NCBI RefSeq assembly: GCF_000426185.1 | Contig: NZ_AUEW01000007.1 | Coordinates: forward strand, 62,001 to 126,000 | Reading direction: 5' to 3' | Length of the DNA: 64,000 nucleotides | From: Cellulomonas sp. URHD0024 | GTDB taxonomy: Bacteria; Actinomycetota; Actinomycetes; Actinomycetales; Cellulomonadaceae | Shown: positions 1-7,153 of the stretch, one piece after another | Numbering within the stretch: the stretch's first letter is position 1 | How the letters are laid out: every line of letters starts with the position of its first letter | Program-made: the position numbers and the translations under genes | Notes under the pieces: generated by a model | Told to the model about the DNA's origin: nothing | The model's input: only the letters and a program-made list of their open reading frames with translations | Databases searched by the model: none

Positions 1-150
1 GACCTTCGCGAACGCGGGCAGCGCCTCGGTGGCCGGGGCGTCGAGGATGTCGGGCCAGCCGAACGTCACGCTCAGGCCGACGCTGGCAAGGGCTGCCAGC
101 GCGCCGGAGACGATGAGCGAGAGAGCGGCAGTGCGGCGGTCGGTGGTCAT
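1..150 (-). CDS. membrane protein, 5' part only (runs off the window)
   Basis: Only the first 50 codons are inside the window. The start ATG is preceded by a strong AGGAGG ribosome site about 7 nt upstream. After a short basic N-terminus (TTDRRT) comes one hydrophobic helix rich in Ala, Leu and Val, so this is a membrane protein or an exported protein with an uncleaved signal. The family cannot be named from this piece. It is divergent from a TetR gene, and three copies of a palindromic operator fill the space between them, so it is the likely target of that repressor. Confidence 0.6.
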   Translation of the reverse strand, partial: MTTDRRTAALSLIVSGALAALASVGLSVTFGWPDILDAPATEALPAFAKV

Positions 151-168
151 GTCGGCTCCTCCTGAAAC

Positions 169-237
169 GAGAACACTGTTCTCTGTTGTGCGAACAGTGT
201 TCTCGCTCGGCCGGTGCGTGTCAAGAACAGTGTTCTC
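169..237. promoter_or_regulatory. three 15-bp TetR-type operators in a divergent promoter
   Basis: GAGAACACTGTTCTC (169-183) is a perfect palindrome about a central base. Near-copies are GCGAACAGTGTTCTC (190-204) and AAGAACAGTGTTCTC (223-237). Centres are 21 and 33 bp apart. The third copy sits directly upstream of a TATGGT -10 at 241-246, so repressor bound there would block the TetR gene's own promoter. The first copy is next to the ribosome site of the divergent gene. Confidence 0.85.
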
Positions 238-252
238 GGTTATGGTCTCGGG

Positions 253-954
253 GTGGCCGGCACCCTCCGCGAGCAGCGGCGACAGGAGATGACCGAGGCG
301 ATCCTGCGCTCGGCGCGAAGGCAGCTGGAGACGGCGGGTGTCGAGGGCGTGACCCTGCGGGAGGTCGCGCGCGACATCGGGATCGCCGTCTCGGCGCTCT
401 ACCGGTACGTCGACGACCGCGACGACCTCATCACCGAGCTGCTGGTGGAGGCGTTCACGGACCATGCCGATGCGGTCGACGCGGCCGTCGACGCTGCCTC
501 GCCGGGCGATGTGCGCGGCGCGATCGTGGCTGCCTTCCGCGCCTACCGGTCCTGGTCGGTGGAGAATCCTGCGCAGTTCGGGCTGGCCTTCGGCGCCCCG
601 GTGCCCGGCTACCACGCGCCGGCCGGCCGCACGATCGCGGTCGCAGTGCGTCCGGGCGGGCGGGTCATGGCCCTGTTCGCGCAGGCGTACGCGGCCGGAC
701 TCGTCGACCCCGACGTGCTGGCTCGTCGTGAGTCGCTTCTCGACGAGGGCACGTCAGCCGGCTTCGAGGCACTCGCGCAGCGCCAGTCCTACCCTCTGCC
801 TGCCCCGGCGGTCGCGCTGGCCGTCGACGCCTTCGTCCGCGTCCACGGCTTCACCGTGATGGAGGTCTTCGGCCAGCTCCGTCCCCTGGTCAGCCCGGCC
901 GACGCCTACTTCGACACCCTGCTCTCGGAGATCGTCGCGAACCTGGGCCTGTGA
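253..954 (+). CDS. TetR/AcrR family regulator (WHG-type C-terminal domain)
   Basis: A 233-residue DNA-binding repressor. An N-terminal TetR helix-turn-helix (VTLREVARDIG then VSALYRYVDDRDDL, roughly residues 30-65) is followed by an all-helical ligand-binding half that resembles the WHG-type TetR C-terminal domain. A longer frame opens at GTG 214, but that start would put operator 3 inside the gene. GTG 253 lies 6 nt behind TATGGT, the usual spacing for a leaderless actinobacterial mRNA, so I chose it. It probably represses itself and the divergent membrane gene. The ligand is unknown. Confidence 0.85.
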   Translation: MAGTLREQRRQEMTEAILRSARRQLETAGVEGVTLREVARDIGIAVSALYRYVDDRDDLITELLVEAFTDHADAVDAAVDAASPGDVRGAIVAAFRAYRSWSVENPAQFGLAFGAPVPGYHAPAGRTIAVAVRPGGRVMALFAQAYAAGLVDPDVLARRESLLDEGTSAGFEALAQRQSYPLPAPAVALAVDAFVRVHGFTVMEVFGQLRPLVSPADAYFDTLLSEIVANLGL

Positions 955-1018
955 GTTCGTGCGCTCCAACCGAGTTCGTGCGTTTGAACGCTCGAACTCG
1001 GTTCGAGCGCACGAACTC
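953..1018. terminator. nested inverted repeat between convergent genes
   Basis: GAGTTCGTGCGCTC (953-966) pairs perfectly with GAGCGCACGAACTC (1005-1018). Inside lies a second pair, GAGTTCG (972-978) with CGAACTC (993-999). It starts on the TetR stop codon and ends just before the stop of the convergent dehydrogenase gene, so a bidirectional terminator is the simplest reading. There is no U-tract. Confidence 0.6.
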
Positions 1019-1023
1019 GGGGC

Positions 1024-2076
1024 TCAGCCGGCGGGGATCGTCGACGTGTCGATGACGAAGCGGTAGCGGACGTCGCTGGCGACGACACGGTCGTAGGCCT
1101 TGTCGACGTCGTCGGCCGTGATGGTCTCGATCAGCGAGGCGATCCCGTGCGCCGCGCAGAAGTCGAGCATCTCCTGGGTCTGGCGGATGCCACCGATGTT
1201 GGACCCGGAGATGGACCGCCGGCCCGCGGTGAGCGAGAAGACGCGGAACGACTGGGCGTTCTCGGGGAGGCCGACGAACACGAGCGACCCCTCGAACGCG
1301 AGCAGCCGCAGGTACGCGTCCAGGTCGAGGTCCGCCGAGACCGTGCTGATGATCAGGTCGAAGGTGCCCTTCAACGACCTGAAGGTCGACGGGTCGCTCG
1401 TCGCGTAGTAGTGGTCGGCGCCGAGCGCGCGGCCGTCGGCCTCCTTGGACAGCGACTGGCTGAGCACCGTGACCTCGGCGCCGAGCGCGTGCGCGAGCTG
1501 GACGCCCATGTGCCCGAGCCCGCCCATGCCGACGATGGCCACGCGGCGGCCCGGTCCTGCGCCCCAGTTCTTCAGCGGCGAGTAGAGCGTGATCCCGGCG
1601 CACAGCAGCGGCGCGGCGACGTCGAGAGCGAGCTCGTCGGGGAGGTGCAGGACGTAGTTCTCGTCGACGACGATCTGGGTGGCGTAGCCCCCGTAGGTCG
1701 GCTCGCCGCTGTACTGGCGGCCGTTGTAGGTGGCGACCATCCCGCGCTCGCAGAACTGTTCCTCGCCGGCCACGCAGCGTGCGCACTCGCGGCAGGAGTC
1801 GACGAAGCAGCCGACGCCGACGCGCTCGCCGACGGACCGCTTGGTGACGCCGGAGCCGACGGCGGAGACGACTCCCGCGATCTCGTGCCCGGGAACCATC
1901 GGGAAGATGCCCGCGCCCCATTCCGCGCGCGCCTGGTGGATGTCCGAGTGGCAGATGCCGGCGTAGGCGATGTCGATGAGGACGTCGTGCTCGCCCAGCT
2001 CGCGGCGGTCGATGGTGCCGCGCTCGAACGTCGCACCGGCAGAGGGGGCGAGCAGGGCGGGAACGGTCAGGGACAC
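1024..2076 (-). CDS. zinc-dependent NAD(P)-dependent alcohol dehydrogenase (YahK/AdhC-like)
   Basis: A 350-residue medium-chain dehydrogenase that interconverts alcohols and aldehydes. The catalytic zinc ligands are visible as Cys42 (GICHSD), His64-Glu65 (PGHE) and Cys159. The structural zinc site is the four-cysteine lobe at Cys95, 98, 101 and 109. The Rossmann motif GMGGLG is at 183-188. Length and layout match the cinnamyl-alcohol-dehydrogenase-like group that includes YahK and mycobacterial AdhC, which usually use NADPH on broad aldehyde substrates. It stands alone, convergent with the TetR gene. The physiological substrate is not evident. Confidence 0.93.
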   Translation of the reverse strand: MSLTVPALLAPSAGATFERGTIDRRELGEHDVLIDIAYAGICHSDIHQARAEWGAGIFPMVPGHEIAGVVSAVGSGVTKRSVGERVGVGCFVDSCRECARCVAGEEQFCERGMVATYNGRQYSGEPTYGGYATQIVVDENYVLHLPDELALDVAAPLLCAGITLYSPLKNWGAGPGRRVAIVGMGGLGHMGVQLAHALGAEVTVLSQSLSKEADGRALGADHYYATSDPSTFRSLKGTFDLIISTVSADLDLDAYLRLLAFEGSLVFVGLPENAQSFRVFSLTAGRRSISGSNIGGIRQTQEMLDFCAAHGIASLIETITADDVDKAYDRVVASDVRYRFVIDTSTIPAG

Positions 2077-2173
2077 AGAGGTCTCCTCGAGACGACGGCG
2101 GGGAGAGCCATCATGCCCCGGCGCCGATCCAGCCGCGCGTCAGCCCCTGCACCCCGGACCGTCGATCATCCGC

Positions 2174-2518
2174 TCAGGCGTCCTGCACCAGCCCGATGAC
2201 GTTGCCGTCCGAGTCGGCGACGGTCGCGACGGTCCGGCCCGGACCGACCTCGCTCGGCTCCTGGAGCACGCTGCCGCCGGCCGCGACGAGCGCGTCGCTC
2301 GCGGTCGCCAGGTCGGCGACCTTCCAGTAGTACGTCGGGCCGGTCATGCCCTGCTCGTGACCGTGCGGGTTGAGGCCGAGGTGGAGGCCCGCGGTCTCGT
2401 AGCCGACGTAGTACGGCGCGTCGTGCAGCGGCTCCACGCCCAGCAGCGCGGTGTAGAAGGCCTTGCCCGCATCGAGGTCCTTGACCGGCACCACGACGAT
2501 CTTCAGTCCGTCAGTCAT
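2174..2518 (-). CDS. VOC (glyoxalase/bleomycin-resistance) family protein
   Basis: A 114-residue single VOC module: an N-terminal beta-alpha-beta unit (KIVVVPVKDLDAGKAFYTAL) and a second with the closing strand TVATVADSDGNVIGLVQ. The frame stays open far upstream, but ATG 2518 follows GAGG by 6 nt and begins exactly at the domain edge; an ATG two codons earlier (2524) is too close to that site. Such proteins bind metal and small molecules, and the substrate is unknown. It lies between the dehydrogenase and a divergent two-component operon. Confidence 0.85.
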   Translation of the reverse strand: MTDGLKIVVVPVKDLDAGKAFYTALLGVEPLHDAPYYVGYETAGLHLGLNPHGHEQGMTGPTYYWKVADLATASDALVAAGGSVLQEPSEVGPGRTVATVADSDGNVIGLVQDA

Positions 2519-2659
2519 GTTCATCCTCATTCCATGTATCAGGGGCTCGTGCCCGCTCTCCTCCACCTGACGGATCATCCCTGTGACGTGTGACGACCGC
2601 CTCCGAGATCCGTCTCGGGACGGTGTCCGCGGGGCTCGGTGATCCATCACGATGACTGC

Positions 2660-3922
2660 ATGACGACAGTCGAGATCGACGCCGTGGCCCCAGCAGTGGT
2701 CCGGCCCGCGCAGGGGGCGGGCCGGCGCAGCTGGGGCCCTTCGGTGTTCCTGGCGACAGCTGTCGGCGCGGTCCTGCTCGCGACGCCCACCGTCACCCAG
2801 TACGAGCACGGGAAGAGCGGGACGTCCTACACGTCGATCGGTGGCTTCGCGCAGGCCGACTACACCTCGATGACGTGGACCTGGTTCCAGCCGGGGCTGC
2901 TCCTGGGGGTGCTCGTGGTGGGCGCGGTCGTGCTGGCTCGCCGACGGCCGGTCCTCGCCACCGGAATCGCCCTGCTCCCGTTCCTCACCGTGCCCCTGAA
3001 CGACGACCGTCTGTTCCCGCAGGGCTGGTGGCTGGGCCTCGTGGCGATCGCGATGCTCGCGGCCCTCGACGGGAGACGGAATGCGCTGGTGCCGTTCCTC
3101 GCCGCGACGACGGTCCTCGCGATGTGGTGCTTCGGCGGGTGGGTCGCCGTTCTTCCGGCCGGACCGTCTCCGGTGGCCTACACGGTGGTCAACGCGTGGC
3201 TGCTCTTCGGGGCGTGGTTCACGATCCAGGTCGTGGCCGTCGGGGCGTTCGCCGGCGCCGGTGTCGTCTGGCGCGCGCGCATCCGGTCGCGGGACGCGGC
3301 CGTCATCGAGCAGCACGCCCTCGAGGTCGAGTCGCTGGCCGGCGAACGGGCGCGGCTCGCCCGTGACCTGCACGACGTCGTCGCGCACCACGTGTCGCTC
3401 GTCGCCGTGCGTGCCGAGTCGGCGCCCTACGTGCACCCCGGCCTGGACGACACCGCGCGCGGGGTGCTGGCGGCGATCGCGACCGACGCCCGCGAGGCGC
3501 TGACGGAGCTGCGCCAGGTGCTCGTCGTGCTGCAACGCACCGACCACTCCGACGACCGGACGCCTCAGCCGACCGCGTGCGACGTCGACCAGCTCGTGGT
3601 GTCGGCGGTGGCGGCGGGCCAGCCGATCGAGGTCGTCGGGACGTGGAGGGACATCAGCGCGGCGAACGGGTACGTGCTCTATCGGGCGGTCCAGGAGGGG
3701 CTCACCAACGCCCGCCGGCACGCGCCGGGAACCACGACGCGGCTGGTTCGCCGGCAGGACGACGGCGGTGTCGGGTTCAGCCTCTCGAACCCGGCGGAGC
3801 GTGCCGACGAGCCTGGTCGCGGGCTGATCGGCATGCGGGAACGCGTCGAGGCGCTCGGTGGGACGTTCGGCACGCAGGTCGTCGACGGCACGTTCGTGCT
3901 CGACATCTGGTTGACCGCGTGA
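2660..3922 (+). CDS. membrane sensor histidine kinase (NarL-type, HisKA_3)
   Basis: A 420-residue sensor. The N-terminal half carries about five hydrophobic segments (residues ~25-200). A dimerisation/phospho-acceptor helix follows, with RDLHDVVAHH and phospho-acceptor His238, then a HATPase domain with an N-box (YRAVQEGLTNARRHA) and a GRGLIGMRERV lid motif. Its stop overlaps the response regulator start by 4 bp (GTGA), so the two are one operon and a cognate pair. ATG 2660 is preferred over the in-frame GTG 2639; neither has a good ribosome site. The stimulus is unknown. Confidence 0.9.
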   Translation: MTTVEIDAVAPAVVRPAQGAGRRSWGPSVFLATAVGAVLLATPTVTQYEHGKSGTSYTSIGGFAQADYTSMTWTWFQPGLLLGVLVVGAVVLARRRPVLATGIALLPFLTVPLNDDRLFPQGWWLGLVAIAMLAALDGRRNALVPFLAATTVLAMWCFGGWVAVLPAGPSPVAYTVVNAWLLFGAWFTIQVVAVGAFAGAGVVWRARIRSRDAAVIEQHALEVESLAGERARLARDLHDVVAHHVSLVAVRAESAPYVHPGLDDTARGVLAAIATDAREALTELRQVLVVLQRTDHSDDRTPQPTACDVDQLVVSAVAAGQPIEVVGTWRDISAANGYVLYRAVQEGLTNARRHAPGTTTRLVRRQDDGGVGFSLSNPAERADEPGRGLIGMRERVEALGGTFGTQVVDGTFVLDIWLTA

Positions 3923-4563
3923 CGACCGTCGTCGTCGCCGACGACCAGCCCGTGGTGCTGCAGGGGTTCGCGGCGATCATCGGCGCGGCGGCGGACCTGT
4001 CGGTGGTCGGTTCGGCCGTCGACGGGCAGGCGCTCCTGGACCTCGTCGCGACGACGAGGCCGGACGTGGCCGTGGTCGACATCCGGATGCCCGTGCTGGA
4101 CGGGATCGCGGCGACGCAGCGGATCACCGCCGACCACCCAGGCACGCGCGTGCTGATCCTGACGACGTTCGACCTCGACGAGTACGTGTACGACGCCCTG
4201 CGCGCGGGCGCGTCAGGCTTCCTGCTCAAGGACGTGACGGCGGACCGCCTGGTCGAGGCCGTGCGGTTGGTCGCCGACGGCTCGATGCTCCTGGGCCCGA
4301 CGGTGACCCGGCGGCTGGTCGAGGACTTCGCCGCCCGAACGCCCGTGCGCACGCCCGTGCCCGGCATCGACGACCTGACGCCGCGCGAGCGCGAGGTGCT
4401 GCTGGCCGTGGCGCGTGGCCTGTCGAACGGGGAGATCGCCGCGGAGCTGTGGATCGCCGAGCCGACGGTCAAGTCGCACGTGTCGGAGGCGCTGCGCAAG
4501 CTCGGTTGCCGCGACCGCGTCCAGCTGGTGATCGCCGCGTACGAGTCGGGGCTGGTGTCCTAA
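3919..4563 (+). CDS. NarL/FixJ-family response regulator
   Basis: A 214-residue regulator that starts at GTG inside the kinase stop codon. The receiver domain (residues 1-120) has the acidic pair in VVADDQ, phospho-acceptor Asp54 in VVDIRMPVLDG and the conserved Lys in FLLKDVT. A LuxR-type HTH (LTPREREVLLAVARGLSNGEIAAEL, then PTVKSHVSEALRKLG) ends the protein. It is phosphorylated by the upstream kinase and then binds DNA. Targets are not visible in the sequence. Confidence 0.93.
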   Translation: MTTVVVADDQPVVLQGFAAIIGAAADLSVVGSAVDGQALLDLVATTRPDVAVVDIRMPVLDGIAATQRITADHPGTRVLILTTFDLDEYVYDALRAGASGFLLKDVTADRLVEAVRLVADGSMLLGPTVTRRLVEDFAARTPVRTPVPGIDDLTPREREVLLAVARGLSNGEIAAELWIAEPTVKSHVSEALRKLGCRDRVQLVIAAYESGLVS

Positions 4564-4577
4564 AGCACGATCGTGCT
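4564..4577. promoter_or_regulatory. perfect 14-bp palindrome, probable TetR operator
   Basis: AGCACGATCGTGCT is a perfect palindrome starting on the base after the response regulator stop and ending in the -10 area of the next TetR gene (start 4589). The 13-mer AAAGCACGATCGT recurs at 5212-5224 in front of, or within, the next gene. That marks the motif as a specific operator. Confidence 0.75.
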
Positions 4578-4588
4578 AAAACTGCACG

Positions 4589-5176
4589 GTGAGCAAGGGT
4601 GACGAGACGCGGCAGGCGGTGCTCGACCAGGCGGTCGAGATCGCCGGCCGGCTCGGCGTCGCCGGTCTGACCATCGGCTCGCTCGCCACGGCGACCGGGC
4701 TCTCCAAGAGCGGCCTCTACGCGCACTTCCGGTCCAAGGAGGCGCTGCAGCTGGCCGTCCTCGGTCAGGCGCGCGAGCGGTTCGTCGAGCAGGTCCTCCG
4801 ACCCGCCCTCGCCGCGCCGAGGGGTGTCCCGCGCATCCGCACACTGTTCGACTACTGGGTGCGCCTGTCCGACGAGGGCTCGGCCGGCTGCCTGTTCGTG
4901 TCGGCGTCCACCGAGTTCGACGACCAGCCCGGCGTCGTGCGGGAGCAGCTGGTCCGCGACCACTGGGACCTGGCCGACTCGCTCGCGCAGATGTACCGGT
5001 CGGGCGCCAAGGACGGGCAGCTGCGCGACGCGGAGTCCCCCGAGCAGTTCGCCCACGACCTGCACGGGATCATGCTGGCGCACTTCCACGCGCACCGGCT
5101 CCTGCACGACCCGACCGCCGACGACCGGGCGCGCTTCGCGTTCGAGCGTCTGCTGGCCTCGCTCGTCGTCTCCTAG
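4589..5176 (+). CDS. TetR/AcrR family regulator
   Basis: A 195-residue repressor with a standard N-terminal helix-turn-helix (LTIGSLATATG then KSGLYAHFRSKEALQLAVL, residues ~25-60) and a helical effector domain of the type that follows the SGLYAHF subgroup. GTG 4589 lies just behind the palindrome and an A/T-rich -10-like stretch (TAAAAC), so the mRNA is probably leaderless and autorepressed. The alpha/beta hydrolase gene starts 13 bp after its stop and carries the second copy of the operator sequence. Confidence 0.88.
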   Translation: MSKGDETRQAVLDQAVEIAGRLGVAGLTIGSLATATGLSKSGLYAHFRSKEALQLAVLGQARERFVEQVLRPALAAPRGVPRIRTLFDYWVRLSDEGSAGCLFVSASTEFDDQPGVVREQLVRDHWDLADSLAQMYRSGAKDGQLRDAESPEQFAHDLHGIMLAHFHAHRLLHDPTADDRARFAFERLLASLVVS

Positions 5177-5189
5177 GAAGCGAACGTCG

Positions 5190-6044
5190 ATGACCCAGAC
5201 GACTGCACAGAAAAGCACGATCGTTCGTGCGACGGTTCCACGGACGCTGCGGCTGACCGTGCAGACGCTCGACCGCGTCTCGCCGAGGCTCGTCGCTCGC
5301 GGTGCGCTACGGATGTGGTGCACGCCGACCCATGCCAAGCCGGGTGAGCACGTGCCGGGTGGCACCCCCTGGCGCCTGGCACAAGGGATCGTCGGTGAGA
5401 CCTGGGGCGCCGGACCGCGCGTGTACCTCGTGCACGGCTGGGGCGGCCACCGGGCGCAGCTCGCGGCCTTCGTCGAACCGCTGGTGACCGCCGGATTCCA
5501 GGTGATCGCCTACGACGCCCCGAGTCACGGCGACTCAGGCCCGGGCGGTCTCGGGCGCCGCCGCAGCAGCCTCGTCGAGCTGATGGACGCGATCGAGACC
5601 GTCATCGCAGCCCACGGCACGGCCCACGCGGTGGTCGGTCACTCGCTCGGGGCGGCCGCCGTCGCGCTCGCGGTGCTGGACGGCACGCCCGCCGACCGCC
5701 TGGTGCTGATCGCGCCGCCCGCCGAGCCCGTCGAGTACACCCGGGCGTTCGCGCGGGCCCTGGGGTTCAAGGAGAAGACGAGGCAGCTCCTGCTGCAGCG
5801 CATGGAGGTCCTGGCGAACCGGCCGCTGAGCGACCTGGTGATCCCCACCCGGTCCGCCGGGCGGACCGACCTGCCGCCGCTGCTCGTGCTCGCCGACCGG
5901 ACCGACAAGGAGTCGGACCCCGCGGACGGCGAACGCATCGCCGAGTCCTGGCCGGACGCCGAGCTGCGGATGACCGACGGCCTGGGGCACCGGCGGATCC
6001 TGCGGGACCCCGCCACGATCGCGGCGGTGGTCGACTACCTGTAG
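5190..6044 (+). CDS. alpha/beta-fold hydrolase
   Basis: A 284-residue hydrolase with an oxyanion-hole motif VHGWGGH, the nucleophile elbow GHSLGAA (Ser in GxSxG) and a C-terminal His in GLGHRRILRDP. It is predicted to be a cytoplasmic esterase, lipase or acyl hydrolase. It follows the TetR gene by 13 bp, with AGGA about 12 nt before ATG 5190. A copy of the TetR operator lies within the first 12 codons, so either the operator is intragenic or translation begins downstream. The last 10 bp overlap the convergent methyltransferase-like gene. Confidence 0.87.
   Translation: MTQTTAQKSTIVRATVPRTLRLTVQTLDRVSPRLVARGALRMWCTPTHAKPGEHVPGGTPWRLAQGIVGETWGAGPRVYLVHGWGGHRAQLAAFVEPLVTAGFQVIAYDAPSHGDSGPGGLGRRRSSLVELMDAIETVIAAHGTAHAVVGHSLGAAAVALAVLDGTPADRLVLIAPPAEPVEYTRAFARALGFKEKTRQLLLQRMEVLANRPLSDLVIPTRSAGRTDLPPLLVLADRTDKESDPADGERIAESWPDAELRMTDGLGHRRILRDPATIAAVVDYL
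5212..5226. promoter_or_regulatory. second copy of the TetR operator half-site, at the hydrolase 5' end
   Basis: AAAGCACGATCGT (5212-5224) repeats 13 bases of the operator at 4562-4574. With the following bases it forms a looser dyad, GCACGA-TCGT-TCGTGC. It lies inside the predicted N-terminal codons of the hydrolase. Two sites about 650 bp apart could bracket the TetR gene or permit looping. Confidence 0.55.
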
Positions 6045-6523
6045 CGGCGCCGGCCGACGTACACGAGATGGACGGCGGCCGCGACGACTCCCGGGTCGGC
6101 CGCCGTGGCGACGAGCCGGTCCACCTGCTCGCGGTAGGCGTCCGGGTCGGCCAGCCGGAGGGCCTCCAGGCTGTCCTCGTCGCCTTCCAGGAACCCGTGC
6201 GTGGCGGCCACGGTCACGGTGTCGAACCCCGGCGGTACGAACGGCCCTCGTGCGATGGCCAGCGCGAGCAGACCGCCCGGACGCAGCACGTCAGGGGCTG
6301 GAACGCGGTGGACCGGGTCGAGCCCGAGCACCGCGTCGAAGACGGTGTCCGCGGCACCATGAACCTCCCAGCCCAGCTCGGTCAGCCAGACGGCGTAGGG
6401 CCCCGATCCGCCGTCGAGATCCAGCGCGACGCCGGGCGGTCCGAGGTGCGGCTCGACCAGCCGCGTGGTGAGCACGCGCTCGAGACACGTCTCCGGACCG
6501 GGCTCGGCCACGACGTCCGTCAC
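6035..6523 (-). CDS. reduced SAM-dependent methyltransferase-like protein
   Basis: 162 residues. The segment VALDLDGGSGPYAVWLTELGWEVHG matches motif I and the beta-2 acidic region of class I methyltransferases, and APDVLRPGGLLALAIARG matches the post-motif region. The core between them is much shorter than in typical enzymes of 200-280 residues, so activity is doubtful. It begins at GTG 6523 inside the stop codon of a 40-codon ORF that resembles another methyltransferase family's N-terminus. The 3' end overlaps the convergent hydrolase by 10 bp. Confidence 0.6.
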   Translation of the reverse strand: MTDVVAEPGPETCLERVLTTRLVEPHLGPPGVALDLDGGSGPYAVWLTELGWEVHGAADTVFDAVLGLDPVHRVPAPDVLRPGGLLALAIARGPFVPPGFDTVTVAATHGFLEGDEDSLEALRLADPDAYREQVDRLVATAADPGVVAAAVHLVYVGRRRYR

Positions 6524-6642
6524 GGTTGCTTCCGCAGCGCGGACACGCCCCGGCCGAGGTAGCGCCGCTGCTTCTCGTCAGTGAACGGGTCGAGGATCCG
6601 GTGGTTCGCCTCGCGGATCGCGTGCTGTCGAGGGATGTCCAT
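6520..6642 (-). CDS. 40-residue ORF resembling the N-terminal cap of a SAM methyltransferase
   Basis: Translation gives MDIPRQHAIREANHRI, then DPFTDEK and a short basic end. From memory this resembles the first ~30 residues of actinobacterial methyltransferases that open with DIPR, HRI-PFT-EKL and LG before the SAM-binding glycine loop. Here the frame stops instead, and the next gene restarts on an overlapping GTGA. TACCGT lies 7 nt before the ATG, so it has its own leaderless promoter. It may be a degraded fusion or a genuine split protein. Confidence 0.55.
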   Translation of the reverse strand: MDIPRQHAIREANHRILDPFTDEKQRRYLGRGVSALRKQP

Positions 6643-6702
6643 GAGCCGGACGGTACGTCCGGGCCCGCGAGACAACGAGCGAATACCGCAGACCGTCAGT
6701 CG

Positions 6703-6714
6703 AACTGATCAGTT
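6703..6714. promoter_or_regulatory. MarR-type operator AACTGATCAGTT
   Basis: A perfect 12-bp palindrome directly upstream of TATGCT (6721-6726), the -10 of the MarR/MFS operon. Binding here would overlap the RNA polymerase footprint, which fits autoregulation by the MarR protein. Confidence 0.7.
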
Positions 6715-6733
6715 GGGCTGTATGCTGCCTGAC

Positions 6734-7153
6734 GTGACGACCACCGACACCGCCGGGCTCGCGTTCGACCTGCGCGACGCGCTCGGCCCCATCTACCGGC
6801 GACTCATCGCCGAGAAGTCGCTGTCCATCGGGCAGAGCCGCGCGTTGAACCGGCTCGCGAACGTCGGCCCGGCGACGTCGGCGGCGCTGGCGGCCAGCGA
6901 GCACATCACCCCGCAGTCGATGGCCGTGATCGTCGCGGACCTCGAGCGTGCGGGCCGCATCACCCGCAGCGCCGACCCCACCGACGGGCGCCGCATGATC
7001 ATCGAGATCACCGAAGCGGGCCGTGCGGCGGTCGAGGCGGACCGGCGCGCGACGAACACCTGGCTGGCCGCTGCGGTCGCCTCGCTCGACGACGACGACC
7101 GGGTCGCCCTCGCCGGAGCCGTCGACGTCCTGCGCAAGCTGGCCACCCGATGA
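6734..7153 (+). CDS. MarR family transcriptional regulator
   Basis: A 139-residue winged-helix repressor. The recognition helix and wing region are ITPQSMAVIVADLERAGRI and SADPTDGRRMIIEITEAGR. GTG 6734 lies 7 nt behind TATGCT, so a leaderless start is favoured over the in-frame ATG 6722, which falls inside the -10. The stop overlaps the transporter ATG (ATGA), so it controls that efflux gene and probably itself through the palindrome at 6703-6714. The inducing compound is probably a substrate of the transporter. Confidence 0.9.
   Translation: MTTTDTAGLAFDLRDALGPIYRRLIAEKSLSIGQSRALNRLANVGPATSAALAASEHITPQSMAVIVADLERAGRITRSADPTDGRRMIIEITEAGRAAVEADRRATNTWLAAAVASLDDDDRVALAGAVDVLRKLATR

Noticed and set aside
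953-1018. Mobile-element or REP-type repeat
   Set aside because: The nested inverted repeat occurs only once in the window, exactly between two convergent stop codons, so a terminator is the simpler reading.
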